A program made the position numbers and the translations under genes. The notes under the pieces are model-generated. The model saw only the letters and a program-made list of their open reading frames with translations. It ran no database searches and had not been told where the DNA came from. Below are positions 34,385 to 43,460 of a stretch of DNA of 64,000 bases, piece after piece. Source of the DNA: Gallibacter sp963634825 (GTDB taxonomy: Bacteria; Bacillota; Clostridia; Peptostreptococcales; Anaerovoracaceae); NCBI GenBank assembly GCA_963634825.1, contig CAVHCP010000003.1:26930-90929 (forward strand). Reading direction: 5' to 3'. Numbering within the stretch: position 1 is the stretch's first letter; every line of letters begins with the position of its first letter.

Positions 34385-35212
34385 ATGGAAAATATTATCG
34401 TATTAGAAAAGTCAAAAAAGCTAAGGGAAAATGCGAGAGCTTCTTTAAAAGGAAGATGGAAGGAAACATTATTTGTAGCATTTGCAATTATCGTCCTTAT
34501 GACGGCATTGCCTTTGATTGTAGCAAGCGTTATAAATGCATTTGACACCTCTCAGTTGATAGGTTCGATATTTCAAACAGCATATCTTTTGATTTTTACA
34601 GGACCGCTATTGCTTTCATTTAATATTTTAGCTCTAAAGTTGAGCAGGAATCAGGAATTAGAAAGCGGACAGACTTTTGCGGGCTTTGATAACTTTTGGA
34701 AAACAGTAGGACTCTACTTATATATGTTATTATTTATAACATTGTGGTCGCTACTATTTATAGTACCGGGCATCATCGCTGCGATCAGATATTCGATGTC
34801 ATATTATATTATGAAAGACAATCCGGATATGAGCATATCGCAGTGCGTAAACGAGAGCAAAAAGATGATGAAAGGCAATGCAGGCAAATTTTTTGCAATG
34901 ATAATGTCGTTTGCAGGCTGGATAGTTTTACTGATTGCAACTTTTGTAGTCATAGTTTTTCTTATAGAGCTATTATATATGCATATCAGCCCAATAGGAT
35001 ATCTAAGATATGAAGCAGTGGCACTTTATGGTAACATGACGATTGTACAGCCTAATATCATGGATTATTTAGAAGTTGCAATAATATGTGTTATGTATAC
35101 TCCGCTATATATGTATATCAAGGTAGCGACCTCCGAATTTTATGAGCTGCTTACAGAGCATAAGACAGGTCAGATATATAAATTTGAGAAAAAAGAAGTG
35201 GAGGCACAATGA
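34385..35212 (+). CDS. DUF975 family membrane protein
   Basis: 275 aa with about five or six hydrophobic segments. The motif LLFIVPGIIAAIRYSMSYYI followed by KDNPDMSISQCVNESKKMMKG-type sequence is the hallmark of DUF975. A short soluble N-terminus contains ARASLKGRWKE, also typical. Function is unknown. GGTGAG before the ATG is the ribosome site. The last four bases overlap the next gene (ATGA), another small membrane protein, so the two are probably made together. Confidence 0.85.
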   Translation: MENIIVLEKSKKLRENARASLKGRWKETLFVAFAIIVLMTALPLIVASVINAFDTSQLIGSIFQTAYLLIFTGPLLLSFNILALKLSRNQELESGQTFAGFDNFWKTVGLYLYMLLFITLWSLLFIVPGIIAAIRYSMSYYIMKDNPDMSISQCVNESKKMMKGNAGKFFAMIMSFAGWIVLLIATFVVIVFLIELLYMHISPIGYLRYEAVALYGNMTIVQPNIMDYLEVAIICVMYTPLYMYIKVATSEFYELLTEHKTGQIYKFEKKEVEAQ

Positions 35213-35904
35213 TATTTATAGGGCCTTTAGTAAATGCACTTGGCATATTTGTAGGCGGTATAGCAGGCACCGCCATAGGCGACAGGATTTCGGACAGGCT
35301 AAATGAGATAATGATGCAGGCTCTGGGTCTTGCAACCATCTATATAGGCATAAACGGAGCGCTCGTCGGCGAAAATGTGATGATCTGCATTATTTCACTT
35401 ATAGTAGGTGGCATTATAGGCTTTTTTTGCGACCTTGAGGGCAAGATGAATAACCTTGGCAGTTTTATGGAAAGAAAGCTTGGTAAAATTAAGATCTTAA
35501 AAAAATCAGGGAAGTTTACAGAAGGTTTTATAACTGCGACAGTTGTCAGCTGTACAGGAGGCATGGCTATTGTTGGAAGCATTTCCAGCGGTATGAATCT
35601 TGATCATAGCGTTATGTTTTCAAAAGCAATTATGGATATGTGCATCGGATTGATTTTGGCAACAACGCTTTCCATCGGAGTGGCCTTTGCAAGCTTGCCC
35701 CTGCTTCTTTATGAGGGAGCCTTGACATTGATAGCTTCTAAAATTGGTTCGTTTTTACCGCAAACGACAATAAATGAAATGGCTTGTGCAGGTTGCGTAT
35801 TGATAATAGCAATAGGAATAAATATTCTCGGTATAATGAAAATAAAGGTCGCAGACCTTTTGCCGGCTGCTTTTGTTCCGATATTGCTTTGTACATTTAT
35901 GTAA
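35209..35904 (+). CDS. DUF554 family membrane protein
   Basis: 231 aa, six or seven hydrophobic segments. The N-terminal GPLVNALGIFVGGIAGTAIG and the central FITATVVSCTGGMAIVGSI are the DUF554 (YdfK-like) signatures; the family is described as putative transporters of unknown substrate. It is translationally coupled to the DUF975 gene upstream and is followed 13 bp later by a lipoprotein gene. Confidence 0.85.
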   Translation: MIFIGPLVNALGIFVGGIAGTAIGDRISDRLNEIMMQALGLATIYIGINGALVGENVMICIISLIVGGIIGFFCDLEGKMNNLGSFMERKLGKIKILKKSGKFTEGFITATVVSCTGGMAIVGSISSGMNLDHSVMFSKAIMDMCIGLILATTLSIGVAFASLPLLLYEGALTLIASKIGSFLPQTTINEMACAGCVLIIAIGINILGIMKIKVADLLPAAFVPILLCTFM

Positions 35905-35917
35905 GGGAGAAACTTAT

Positions 35918-36484
35918 ATGCTAAAACAAAAAAGAAAATCATCGATGACAAAAATACTTGTAGCACTTTTAATATTTGTGCTTTGCTTTGCTATGAGCTC
36001 GTGTGGCAAAAAGCAGCAGTATTCGGACTTTAAAGAGGGTACGACGACAGTCGAATTCGGGGATATCACGATAGATATTCCGACTGCATGGGAAAAGGAC
36101 GAGGAAAATAGTAATGACAGCGGTATATGGTATCATAAAATTCAAAACAAGGTAACTCAGAGTATGTTTTACATAAGTACGGGAAAGACAAAAAAAGATT
36201 TTGACAGTACTGATACAGAAAATGAATTTTTTGATAAATATATAAGCGAGCTTTCTCGAACAGAGGGCGTTGATGCGAGAGGGATGTCTGAGCCAAAGGA
36301 GATGACACTTGATGGATATAAGACAAGATATCTCGAATATGAGCAGGATATAGATCACAAAACATATCAGGTAAAGACATACTTAGTTTTAAAGGGAAAG
36401 ACATATTATAATATTTCATTTGGTACATTTGTAGATAATGAAGAAGATTTTGAGCAGGCATTTGCAACATTAAAAATCAAATAA
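35918..36484 (+). CDS. Lipoprotein of unknown function
   Basis: 188 aa. An N-terminal Lys/Arg-rich stretch, a hydrophobic core (ILVALLIFVLCFAM) and the lipobox MSSC mark a lipoprotein signal; mature Cys is at about residue 29. The rest is a soluble alpha/beta domain with alternating strands, somewhat like PsbP/Mog1-type folds, which is only an impression. The open frame extends to 35873, but AAGGGAGA before ATG 35918 fixes the start. It follows the two membrane-protein genes and could act with them at the cell surface. Confidence 0.75.
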   Translation: MLKQKRKSSMTKILVALLIFVLCFAMSSCGKKQQYSDFKEGTTTVEFGDITIDIPTAWEKDEENSNDSGIWYHKIQNKVTQSMFYISTGKTKKDFDSTDTENEFFDKYISELSRTEGVDARGMSEPKEMTLDGYKTRYLEYEQDIDHKTYQVKTYLVLKGKTYYNISFGTFVDNEEDFEQAFATLKIK

Positions 36485-36512
36485 TCAGACCACTTAAAAT
36501 AAAAAGAGTAAT

Positions 36513-36540
36513 TTGCGCAAAAATGCTGTATATATACAGT
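36513..36540 (+). promoter_or_regulatory. Palindrome and possible promoter before dnaG
   Basis: CTGTATATATACAG at 36526-36539 is a perfect 14-bp palindrome. It covers the spacer and -10 of a possible promoter (TTGCGC at 36513-36518, TACAGT at 36535-36540, 16 bp apart). It could be an operator for the dnaG-rpoD operon. Confidence 0.4.
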
Positions 36541-36570
36541 AGGAGCAATTTTTTGTGAAGAGGAGAGAAA

Positions 36571-38322
36571 GTGGCGCAAACTATAAGAAATAATGTAGTA
36601 GACGAAATTAAAAGCAGGTGTAATATAGTTGATGTTATTGGCAGTGTAGTTACTCTAAAAAAGAGTGGCAAAAACTACCAAGGGCTTTGCCCATTTCACA
36701 ATGAAAAGACACCTTCTTTTGTTGTGTCTGACGAAAAACAACATTTTACTTGCTTTGGATGCGGTACTTCGGGCGATGTGATAACCTTTGTCGAAAAATA
36801 TTACAACCTGACTTTTCAAGAGGCATTGCAAAAGCTCGCAGATTATTGTGGCGTCAAAATAGAAAACAGATATGCAAAAAGCGAGAAAAAAGAAATATAT
36901 TATGAGGTAAATAAAGAGGCTGCTACATTCTTTTTTAAAGAGCTTAGAAAAAATAAAAATCCCGGACTTGATTATATGATAAAAAGAGGGCTTTCCGCCC
37001 AAACCTTGCATACTTTTGGCATTGGATATGCCGATGCGCAGTGGGACAGTTTATATAGATTTTTGAAGGGAAAGGGCTATAGCGAGGATGTGATGCTAAA
37101 GCTTGGACTCGTATCGCAAAAAAATGGCAAATATTATGATAAATTCAGAAACAGAGTCATTTTTCCGATACAAAATACCACAGGCAAGGTTATTGGCTTT
37201 GGTGGCAGAGCGATAGGCGATGATATGCCAAAATATTTAAATTCGCCGGAGACTCCGATATTTCATAAAAAAAATAACTTATATGCTTTAAATATAACTA
37301 AAAATAGCATAAACGAAAAGGATGCGGCGATTTTAGTTGAAGGATATATGGATGTGATTTCGCTATATCAAGGCGGAGTAACAAATGTTGCCGCTTCACT
37401 TGGCACGGCGCTTACCGACAATCAGGCAAGGCTTTTAAGGAGATATACTAAAAATATTGTCCTTTCGTATGATGCGGACAATGCAGGCATAAATGCCTCG
37501 CTTAGAGGAAGTGACATCCTATATAAAGAGGGACTAAAGGTCAAAATACTTCATATTTCCGACGGCAAGGATCCGGATGATTTTATAAAAGCAAATGGCA
37601 GGGATGCATATTATGAGCTTGTAGATAATGCGCTTAGCTATGGTGATTATCACATAAAGCATATAGAGGCAAAATATGATATAAAAACAACGCAGGGCAG
37701 AGTAGATTTTTTGCGTGCTGTGGCGGAGTTTTTAAATAGGCTCAGCCCCGTTGAGGCTGATATATATATAGGCAAAATATCGACGCAATATGGCATCTCG
37801 GAAGAAGCGATGCGTCGTGAGACGGGTCAAAAAAATGCAAAGACCGCGCCAAAAAGGACGACCAAAGAGGCTAAAATTGACGCTGCCCCTGAGAGGATAT
37901 CAAAAATAGAACAAAATATAATAAAAGTTTTGATAACCGACAGCAGATATTTCAGAAAGGCAGAGGCAAATAAAGATCTGTTTGTAAGCAGAGCCGGATG
38001 CGAAATATTTAAAGCTATAGAAAGCATCTATCAGGATGATGAGGAAATAGATATCAAAAAGCTGGCGGAACTGTTAGAGCCGGAGGATGAGGCTGTTTTA
38101 AACGGCATACAGGAGGGTATATCCTTAGGTGGCAAGATACAAGAGGTCTTTGAGGAATGTATAGACCTTCATACAAAAAAGAAGTTAAAAGGACAGGAAA
38201 ATGAGATTTTGTTGCAGCTTCAAATAGCTGAGGAAGAGGGAAATTCTCAAAAAGCCCGGGAATTAACAGCAAAGCTGATAGAAATTCAGAGGGATATAAG
38301 GTTAGGAGGAAATAAAAGATGA
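36571..38322 (+). CDS. dnaG: DNA primase
   Basis: Makes RNA primers at the replication fork, 583 aa. It has an N-terminal zinc finger (CPFHNEKTPSF ... CFGCG), an RNA polymerase domain with GFGGRAIGD, TOPRIM with LVEGYMDVISLYQ and SYDADNAGINAS, and a C-terminal helicase-binding region. The start codon is GTG at 36571, preceded by GAGGAGAG. It overlaps rpoD by 4 bp. The dnaG-rpoD-trmK-nif3 order is that of B. subtilis and relatives. Confidence 0.97.
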   Translation: MAQTIRNNVVDEIKSRCNIVDVIGSVVTLKKSGKNYQGLCPFHNEKTPSFVVSDEKQHFTCFGCGTSGDVITFVEKYYNLTFQEALQKLADYCGVKIENRYAKSEKKEIYYEVNKEAATFFFKELRKNKNPGLDYMIKRGLSAQTLHTFGIGYADAQWDSLYRFLKGKGYSEDVMLKLGLVSQKNGKYYDKFRNRVIFPIQNTTGKVIGFGGRAIGDDMPKYLNSPETPIFHKKNNLYALNITKNSINEKDAAILVEGYMDVISLYQGGVTNVAASLGTALTDNQARLLRRYTKNIVLSYDADNAGINASLRGSDILYKEGLKVKILHISDGKDPDDFIKANGRDAYYELVDNALSYGDYHIKHIEAKYDIKTTQGRVDFLRAVAEFLNRLSPVEADIYIGKISTQYGISEEAMRRETGQKNAKTAPKRTTKEAKIDAAPERISKIEQNIIKVLITDSRYFRKAEANKDLFVSRAGCEIFKAIESIYQDDEEIDIKKLAELLEPEDEAVLNGIQEGISLGGKIQEVFEECIDLHTKKKLKGQENEILLQLQIAEEEGNSQKARELTAKLIEIQRDIRLGGNKR

Positions 38323-39470
38323 GCAAAAAACAAGCCAATCTCGAAAAGCCAACTATCGAGGAATTGATGGTGGAGCTTGAGGCAAAAGCAAAGAGCAAAA
38401 AAAGTAAGCTTTCTTATGCTGATATCGGCAAGGTTTTGGAAAAGGTAGACATAGATGTAAATGAGATAGAGAGCATATATGAGCAGCTTACGGTAAAGGG
38501 CGTAGAAATCCTATCAGAAGAAAATCCTGATGACCTTGAAATAGAGACCCTTGAAGAAGAAATCGAAGCAGAAAAAATAGTTTCGAGCGCAAGCAAAAAA
38601 GGCACAAAGGAAAATGATGATGAGGATATTCCAAAATCAGTCGCAGTAGACGATCCTGTGCGTATGTACCTAAAGGAAATAGGCAAGGTGCCTCTTTTGA
38701 CAGCAGAAGAAGAAATAGACCTCGCAAAAAGAATGGAAGCAGGAGATGAATATGCAAAGCAAAAGCTTTGCGAGGCAAATTTGAGGCTTGTTGTAAGTAT
38801 AGCCAAAAAATATGTTGGCAGAGGCATGTTATTCCTCGATCTTATACAAGAGGGCAATCTCGGACTTATCAAGGCCGTAGACAAATTCGATTGGCGAAAG
38901 GGTTACAAGTTTTCGACATATGCGACATGGTGGATAAGACAGGCGATAACAAGATCGATTGCAGATCAGGCAAGGACTATCAGGATTCCGGTACATATGG
39001 TCGAAACTATAAATAAGCTGATGAGGATACAAAGACAGCTCTTGCAGGAATATGGCAGAGATGCAACTCCTGAGGAAATCGCGGCAGAGATGGATATTAC
39101 AGTAGAAAAAGTGAGAGAAATCCTAAAGATTGCGCAGGAGCCTGTGTCACTCGAAACTCCGATAGGAGAGGAGGAAGACAGCCACCTCGGCGATTTTATT
39201 CCGGATGAGGAAGTGCCGGCACCTGTTGAAGCGGCAGCTTTTTCGATGTTAAAGGAACAGCTTTTGGAAGTATTGGATACGCTGACAGACAGAGAGCAAA
39301 AGGTGTTAAAGCTTAGATTTGGTCTCGAGGACGGTAGAGCAAGGACGCTTGAGGAAGTTGGCAAGCAATTTGATGTCACAAGGGAGCGCATAAGACAGAT
39401 CGAGGCAAAGGCGCTAAGAAAATTGAGGCATCCAAGCAGAAGTAAGAAGCTCAAGGATTATTTGGAATAA
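38319..39470 (+). CDS. rpoD: Primary RNA polymerase sigma factor (SigA/RpoD)
   Basis: 383 aa. Region 1.1 is followed by an acidic stretch (about residues 60-105), region 1.2 DPVRMYLKEIGKV, region 2 with the melting and -10 helix GYKFSTYATWWIRQAITRS, region 3 RIPVHMVETINKL, and region 4.2 VTRERIRQIEAKALRKL. It recognises the TTGACA/TATAAT promoters noted in this window. ATG 38319 overlaps the dnaG stop by 4 bp. Confidence 0.97.
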   Translation: MSKKQANLEKPTIEELMVELEAKAKSKKSKLSYADIGKVLEKVDIDVNEIESIYEQLTVKGVEILSEENPDDLEIETLEEEIEAEKIVSSASKKGTKENDDEDIPKSVAVDDPVRMYLKEIGKVPLLTAEEEIDLAKRMEAGDEYAKQKLCEANLRLVVSIAKKYVGRGMLFLDLIQEGNLGLIKAVDKFDWRKGYKFSTYATWWIRQAITRSIADQARTIRIPVHMVETINKLMRIQRQLLQEYGRDATPEEIAAEMDITVEKVREILKIAQEPVSLETPIGEEEDSHLGDFIPDEEVPAPVEAAAFSMLKEQLLEVLDTLTDREQKVLKLRFGLEDGRARTLEEVGKQFDVTRERIRQIEAKALRKLRHPSRSKKLKDYLE

Positions 39471-39482
39471 AGGGGTTTTAAA

Positions 39483-40184
39483 ATGTTATCAGACAGATTA
39501 TTAGCTATAGCAAATGAGATAGAGCAAGGCGAAAGCGTTGCCGATATAGGGACAGATCACGGATATCTGCCTCTTTATCTGCATGAGCAGGGAATAAGTC
39601 AAAAGGTAATAATGACGGATGTCAGCAAGGGCTCATTAAATAAGGCAAAAAAGAACTGCAAAGAAGCCTTTCCGCTCGAAAAATTCGACTTTAGGCTCGG
39701 ATATGGGCTAAAGGTTATAAAAAGAGAAGAGGTCGACGATATTGTCATCGCAGGTATGGGTGGCGTTTTGATAAGCGATATCCTCGCAAAGGATCTCGGA
39801 AAGACAAATACATTTAAAAAGCTGATTTTGCAGCCACGAACAGCACAGGGAAGACTTCGTTTTTGGCTTATACGAAAAGGTTTTAATATCGTAAATGAGC
39901 AACTTGCGCGCGAAGGCAAATTTATATGTGAGATAATAACAGCTGTCCATGGTGAGGCTGATGAGGAAAAGAAATTACCACAAGGTCCGGATGCTATACA
40001 GTGGGAGATGCCAACTTGGGTGGCAAGACTAAATACACCACTTGCAAAGGAGTTTGTACAGCAAAAGCTTGACAGAGAAAATAGGATTTTGACTTCAATG
40101 GGCAACAGCAAAACCATAAAAGCCTCAGACATAAAGGCTGTCGAGGAAAATATAAAATATTTAGAGGATTTGCTAAAGCTTTAA
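39483..40184 (+). CDS. trmK: tRNA (adenine22-N1)-methyltransferase TrmK
   Basis: SAM-dependent methylation of A22 in tRNA, 233 aa. N-terminal LSDRLLAIANEI and motif I VADIGTDHGYLPLYL are diagnostic, followed by IAGMGGVLISDIL and the C-terminal helical coiled region. Its position after rpoD and before a Nif3 gene matches B. subtilis yqfN-yqfO. Confidence 0.94.
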   Translation: MLSDRLLAIANEIEQGESVADIGTDHGYLPLYLHEQGISQKVIMTDVSKGSLNKAKKNCKEAFPLEKFDFRLGYGLKVIKREEVDDIVIAGMGGVLISDILAKDLGKTNTFKKLILQPRTAQGRLRFWLIRKGFNIVNEQLAREGKFICEIITAVHGEADEEKKLPQGPDAIQWEMPTWVARLNTPLAKEFVQQKLDRENRILTSMGNSKTIKASDIKAVEENIKYLEDLLKL

Positions 40185-40241
40185 CAAATAGTATTGGATA
40201 AAAGCAATTTCAAGGAATAAATATAGTATCGGAGGTAATAT

Positions 40242-41024
40242 ATGAAGCTTGAAAGAGCGATAGATATAATAGAAAAAATAGCACCACCCGAATGTGGAGC
40301 TGATTGGGATAACAGCGGTATTCAGATAAATACAGGAGCAAGCGAGATTGAAAAAATCATGTTTTGCCTCGAAATAAATGATGCTGTTATCGATGAGGCG
40401 ATAGAGGCTTCGGTTGATTTGATTGTCACTCACCATCCGCTCTTATTTCATCCGCCAAAGCAGGTGGATATAGATAAGACGGTTGGAAGATATATCATAA
40501 AGCTTGTGCATGCGGGTATTTGCGTATATTCGGCGCATATAACATTTGACAATGCGCCGCTTGGAAATAATTTTTATCTTGCAACTCTTCTTGGGCTTGA
40601 GGATGTCACAGAAATAGACGGAGAAGTCGGTGTTATGGGAGATTTGCCACAGGTGATGAAGCTAAGCGATGTCAAAACGATGGTCGAAAAAGTTTTAGAT
40701 ATGAAGCCTAACCGTATAAGAGTTGCAGGTGATGAAAATCTAAAAGTTGCAAGGATAGCGCTTTGCACAGGTGCGGGAGATGATTTGATAAATGCAAGCA
40801 TCTTAAACAAAGACGACTGCCAGCTTTTGTTGACCGGAGATGTCAAACTTCATAATGCGCAGGAGGCAAAAGCAAGAGGCGTTGCTATCATAGACGCAGG
40901 TCATTATGATACAGAAAAAATATTTTCCGAAAATTTCGCAAAGCAGTTTAGAGATTTTATAGAAGAGACAGGAGAGAAAGCAGAGCTTCTTATAGCAAAG
41001 GCAAATACAGATCCGTTTTTATAA
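40242..41024 (+). CDS. Nif3-like dinuclear metal protein
   Basis: 260 aa, Nif3/GTP-cyclohydrolase-1-type-2 family. Metal ligands are in LIVTHHPLLFHP and, near the C-terminus, AIIDAGHYDTEKI. It starts WDNSGIQI, as usual for the family. It lacks the middle PII-like insertion of the longer B. subtilis YqfO form. The biochemical role is not settled. GGAGGTAATAT precedes the ATG. It is the last gene before the RNase P RNA. Confidence 0.9.
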   Translation: MKLERAIDIIEKIAPPECGADWDNSGIQINTGASEIEKIMFCLEINDAVIDEAIEASVDLIVTHHPLLFHPPKQVDIDKTVGRYIIKLVHAGICVYSAHITFDNAPLGNNFYLATLLGLEDVTEIDGEVGVMGDLPQVMKLSDVKTMVEKVLDMKPNRIRVAGDENLKVARIALCTGAGDDLINASILNKDDCQLLLTGDVKLHNAQEAKARGVAIIDAGHYDTEKIFSENFAKQFRDFIEETGEKAELLIAKANTDPFL

Positions 41025-41069
41025 AGAGGAAACTGCAGGGTATACATAATACATTATTAAGTAAATACA

Positions 41070-41413
41070 TTGGGTAGACCAGACAATCGCGTGCATTGCA
41101 TGAGGAAAGTCCGGGCTCCGCAGGGCGAGGATGCCGGATAACGTCCGGCGTAGGTAACTATAGGGAAAGTGCAACAGAAACACACCGCCGAAACGAGTAA
41201 TGTCGTGGTAAGGGTGAAATGGCGAGGTAAGAGCTCACCGGCGATATAGAGATATGTCGGCCGTGTAAACCCCATCCGGAGCAAGACCAAGATAGAGCAA
41301 AAAGCGTGGCTGCCCGTCACCGCTCGGTAGGTAGGTCGCATGAGCATATCAGCAATGGTATGCCTAGATAGATGATTGTCTAATACAGAACCCGGCTTAT
41401 AGGTCTGCCCGAT
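41070..41413 (+). ncRNA. rnpB: RNase P RNA
   Basis: Catalytic RNA that trims tRNA 5' ends, about 344 nt. The P4 region GAGGAAAGTCCGGGCTC is at 41100-41117 and its partner ACAGAACCCGGCTTA near 41386-41400. Helix P1 closes the molecule: 41072-41080 (GGGTAGACC) pairs with 41402-41410 (GGTCTGCCC) over 9 bp with one G-T. The conserved ACAG and CAAGAC-type core segments are in place. The exact ends are estimated from P1. Confidence 0.97.
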
Positions 41414-41464
41414 TTATTTAAATAGATATATAAAACAAATATATTATGTGAAAGGGAGAATTAC

Positions 41465-42835
41465 ATGGAGATTAAGGAAAACAAAATGGGCACGATGCCC
41501 ATCGGAAAACTTTTAGCTACCATGTCAGGCCCTGCCATATTATCTATGCTCATAAATTCGCTATACAACATTGTAGATAGTATATTTGTAGCTCAGGTAG
41601 GCGAGAAGGCATTGACAGCAGTATCTTTAGTTTTTCCGGTACAGATGTTATTGGTAGCTATGGGAGTAGGTACGGGAGTAGGTATCAACTCACTTATAGC
41701 AAGAAGATTAGGAGCAAAGCGTTTTAAGGATGCAAATGATGCGGCATCAATAGGAATAAAATTAGGAATAATCAATTGGCTCTTTTTTGCAATATTCGGA
41801 TTGTTTTGCGCAAACTGGTTTATGCAAATATTTTCAACCGATCAGCAGACGATAGCTTACGGAGTCGATTACCTAAAGATAATTTCAATTTTTAGCGTAT
41901 TTTCCATGACAGGAATGATTACAGAGAAGATTTTCCAGTCGACAGGAAATATGATCGTGCCTATGATAACTATGATAATAGGCGCAGTTGTAAATATCAT
42001 ACTTGACCCTATTTTGATTTTCGGCTGGTTTGGACTGCCTGCAATGGAAGTTGCGGGAGCTGCATGGGCGACAATCATAGCTCAGTTTGTAAGCTGTGTG
42101 ATCGGACTTTTGATCTTGACAAAAAAACAGCAAGCAGTAGAAGTCAACTTGTTTTCAAAGGAATTTAAGCTGAGAACTGTAAAGGAAATATATGGCGTGG
42201 GTGCACCGTCTATAATAATGCAGGCACTTGGATCAATTATGATTTTAGGTATGAATGGCATACTTACATCATTTTCGGCAACAGCCGTAGCAGTACTCGG
42301 CGTATATGGTAAGTTGCAATCGTTTATATTTATGCCGGCAATAGGCGTAAATCAGGGAGCATTGCCGATAATGGCATATAACTACGGTGCTAAGGACAGA
42401 AATAGGATGATGCGTTGCTATAAGCTGGCAATAATAGCCGCTATGGCAATTATGACAGTCGGACTTATAATATTCCAGACAATACCACATGTGCTTTTGG
42501 GAATGTTTAATGCTTCGGACAATATGTATGAGCTTGGCATAGATGCACTTAGGTCTATAAGCTGGTGCTTTATACCTGCTGCATTCAGTATAGTAAGTGC
42601 AGGTCTGTTCCAGGCGACAGGACACGGTATGCTGAGTATGTGGGGAACGATGATAAGACAATTCGCAGGAATATTGCCACTCGCATACATATTTGGCAAG
42701 ATTTGGGGACTTCGTATGGTTTGGTTTTCGTTCCCAATGGCAGAGATAATAGGTACAATATACTATATCTTGGTACTAAAATATATTTACAACAAATCGT
42801 TTAAAAATTTAGGAGGAAATCAAGATGTCAAATAG
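41465..42835 (+). CDS. MATE family efflux transporter
   Basis: 456 aa with twelve membrane spans and the two-fold MATE repeat. N-terminal PIGKLLATMSGPAILSMLIN and NIVDSIFVAQVGE plus the second-half GVNQGALPIMAYNYGA are family patterns. It should export a cationic drug or metabolite with Na+ or H+; the substrate is unknown. Its 3' end overlaps the cytidylate-kinase-like gene by 11 bp, so the two are co-transcribed. Confidence 0.92.
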   Translation: MEIKENKMGTMPIGKLLATMSGPAILSMLINSLYNIVDSIFVAQVGEKALTAVSLVFPVQMLLVAMGVGTGVGINSLIARRLGAKRFKDANDAASIGIKLGIINWLFFAIFGLFCANWFMQIFSTDQQTIAYGVDYLKIISIFSVFSMTGMITEKIFQSTGNMIVPMITMIIGAVVNIILDPILIFGWFGLPAMEVAGAAWATIIAQFVSCVIGLLILTKKQQAVEVNLFSKEFKLRTVKEIYGVGAPSIIMQALGSIMILGMNGILTSFSATAVAVLGVYGKLQSFIFMPAIGVNQGALPIMAYNYGAKDRNRMMRCYKLAIIAAMAIMTVGLIIFQTIPHVLLGMFNASDNMYELGIDALRSISWCFIPAAFSIVSAGLFQATGHGMLSMWGTMIRQFAGILPLAYIFGKIWGLRMVWFSFPMAEIIGTIYYILVLKYIYNKSFKNLGGNQDVK

Positions 42836-43433
42836 TAAGATAATTACAATAAGCAGAGAATATGGCAGCGGTGGCAGACAGATAGGAGAAGAAGTCGCTA
42901 AAAGACTTAATATTCCTTTTTACGACAAGGTGCTTATAGATATGATAGCGCAGGAAAGCGGTATGGCAGCAGGATATGTCGAGGAGGCGTCAGAAAAAAT
43001 GACTATGGCGCAGGCATTTACTATCTCGGCGATGGGATATTATTCGGTAAGCCCTATAGTCGAAAATGTACAGGTTATAGGCGAGGATGTGTTCGTTGCG
43101 CAGAGCAATATCATCAGGAAACTTGCCGATGAGGGCCCTTGCGTTATAGTCGGCAGATGTGCAGACTTCTTGTTAAAGGACAGAGATGATGTTTTAAATG
43201 TTTTTGTACATGCTGATTATGACAACAGAGTTAAAAGAGTTATAAAGGAATATGGCATAGAAGAAAGCAAGGTAAATAGCGTTATCAAAAAGAGCGATAA
43301 AGCGAGAGCTAAGCATTACTCGTTTTACTGTGAAAGAAAATGGGGAAAGATAGAAAACTATCATCTCGTTGTAGACAGCGGTAAGCTCGGCGAGACAAAA
43401 TGTGCAGATCTCATCATAGATGCCACAAAATAG
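42825..43433 (+). CDS. Cytidylate-kinase-like protein
   Basis: 202 aa, Cytidylate_kin2 family. It starts KIITISREYGSGGRQIGEEVAKRL, where the P-loop is the GSGGR variant lacking the usual Gly-Lys-Ser, and contains CVIVGRCADFLL and VFVHADYDNRVKRV. The true CMP kinase is at 4.5 kb, so this one probably has another, unknown substrate. AGGAGG precedes the ATG inside the end of the MATE gene. Confidence 0.85.
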   Translation: MSNSKIITISREYGSGGRQIGEEVAKRLNIPFYDKVLIDMIAQESGMAAGYVEEASEKMTMAQAFTISAMGYYSVSPIVENVQVIGEDVFVAQSNIIRKLADEGPCVIVGRCADFLLKDRDDVLNVFVHADYDNRVKRVIKEYGIEESKVNSVIKKSDKARAKHYSFYCERKWGKIENYHLVVDSGKLGETKCADLIIDATK

Positions 43434-43460
43434 GCAAAAACTATATTAGGAGGAAGTTCC

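Noticed and set aside
34228..34409. Inverted match between the start regions of thiN and the DUF975 gene (ATGGAAAATAT on both sides)
   Set aside because: Only 11 bp in very AT-rich DNA and coinciding with the two Met-Glu-Asn starts; most likely chance.
42825..43433. Second copy of cmk
   Set aside because: The P-loop is GSGGR and the rest matches the separate cytidylate-kinase-like family, while the true cmk is at 4.5 kb.
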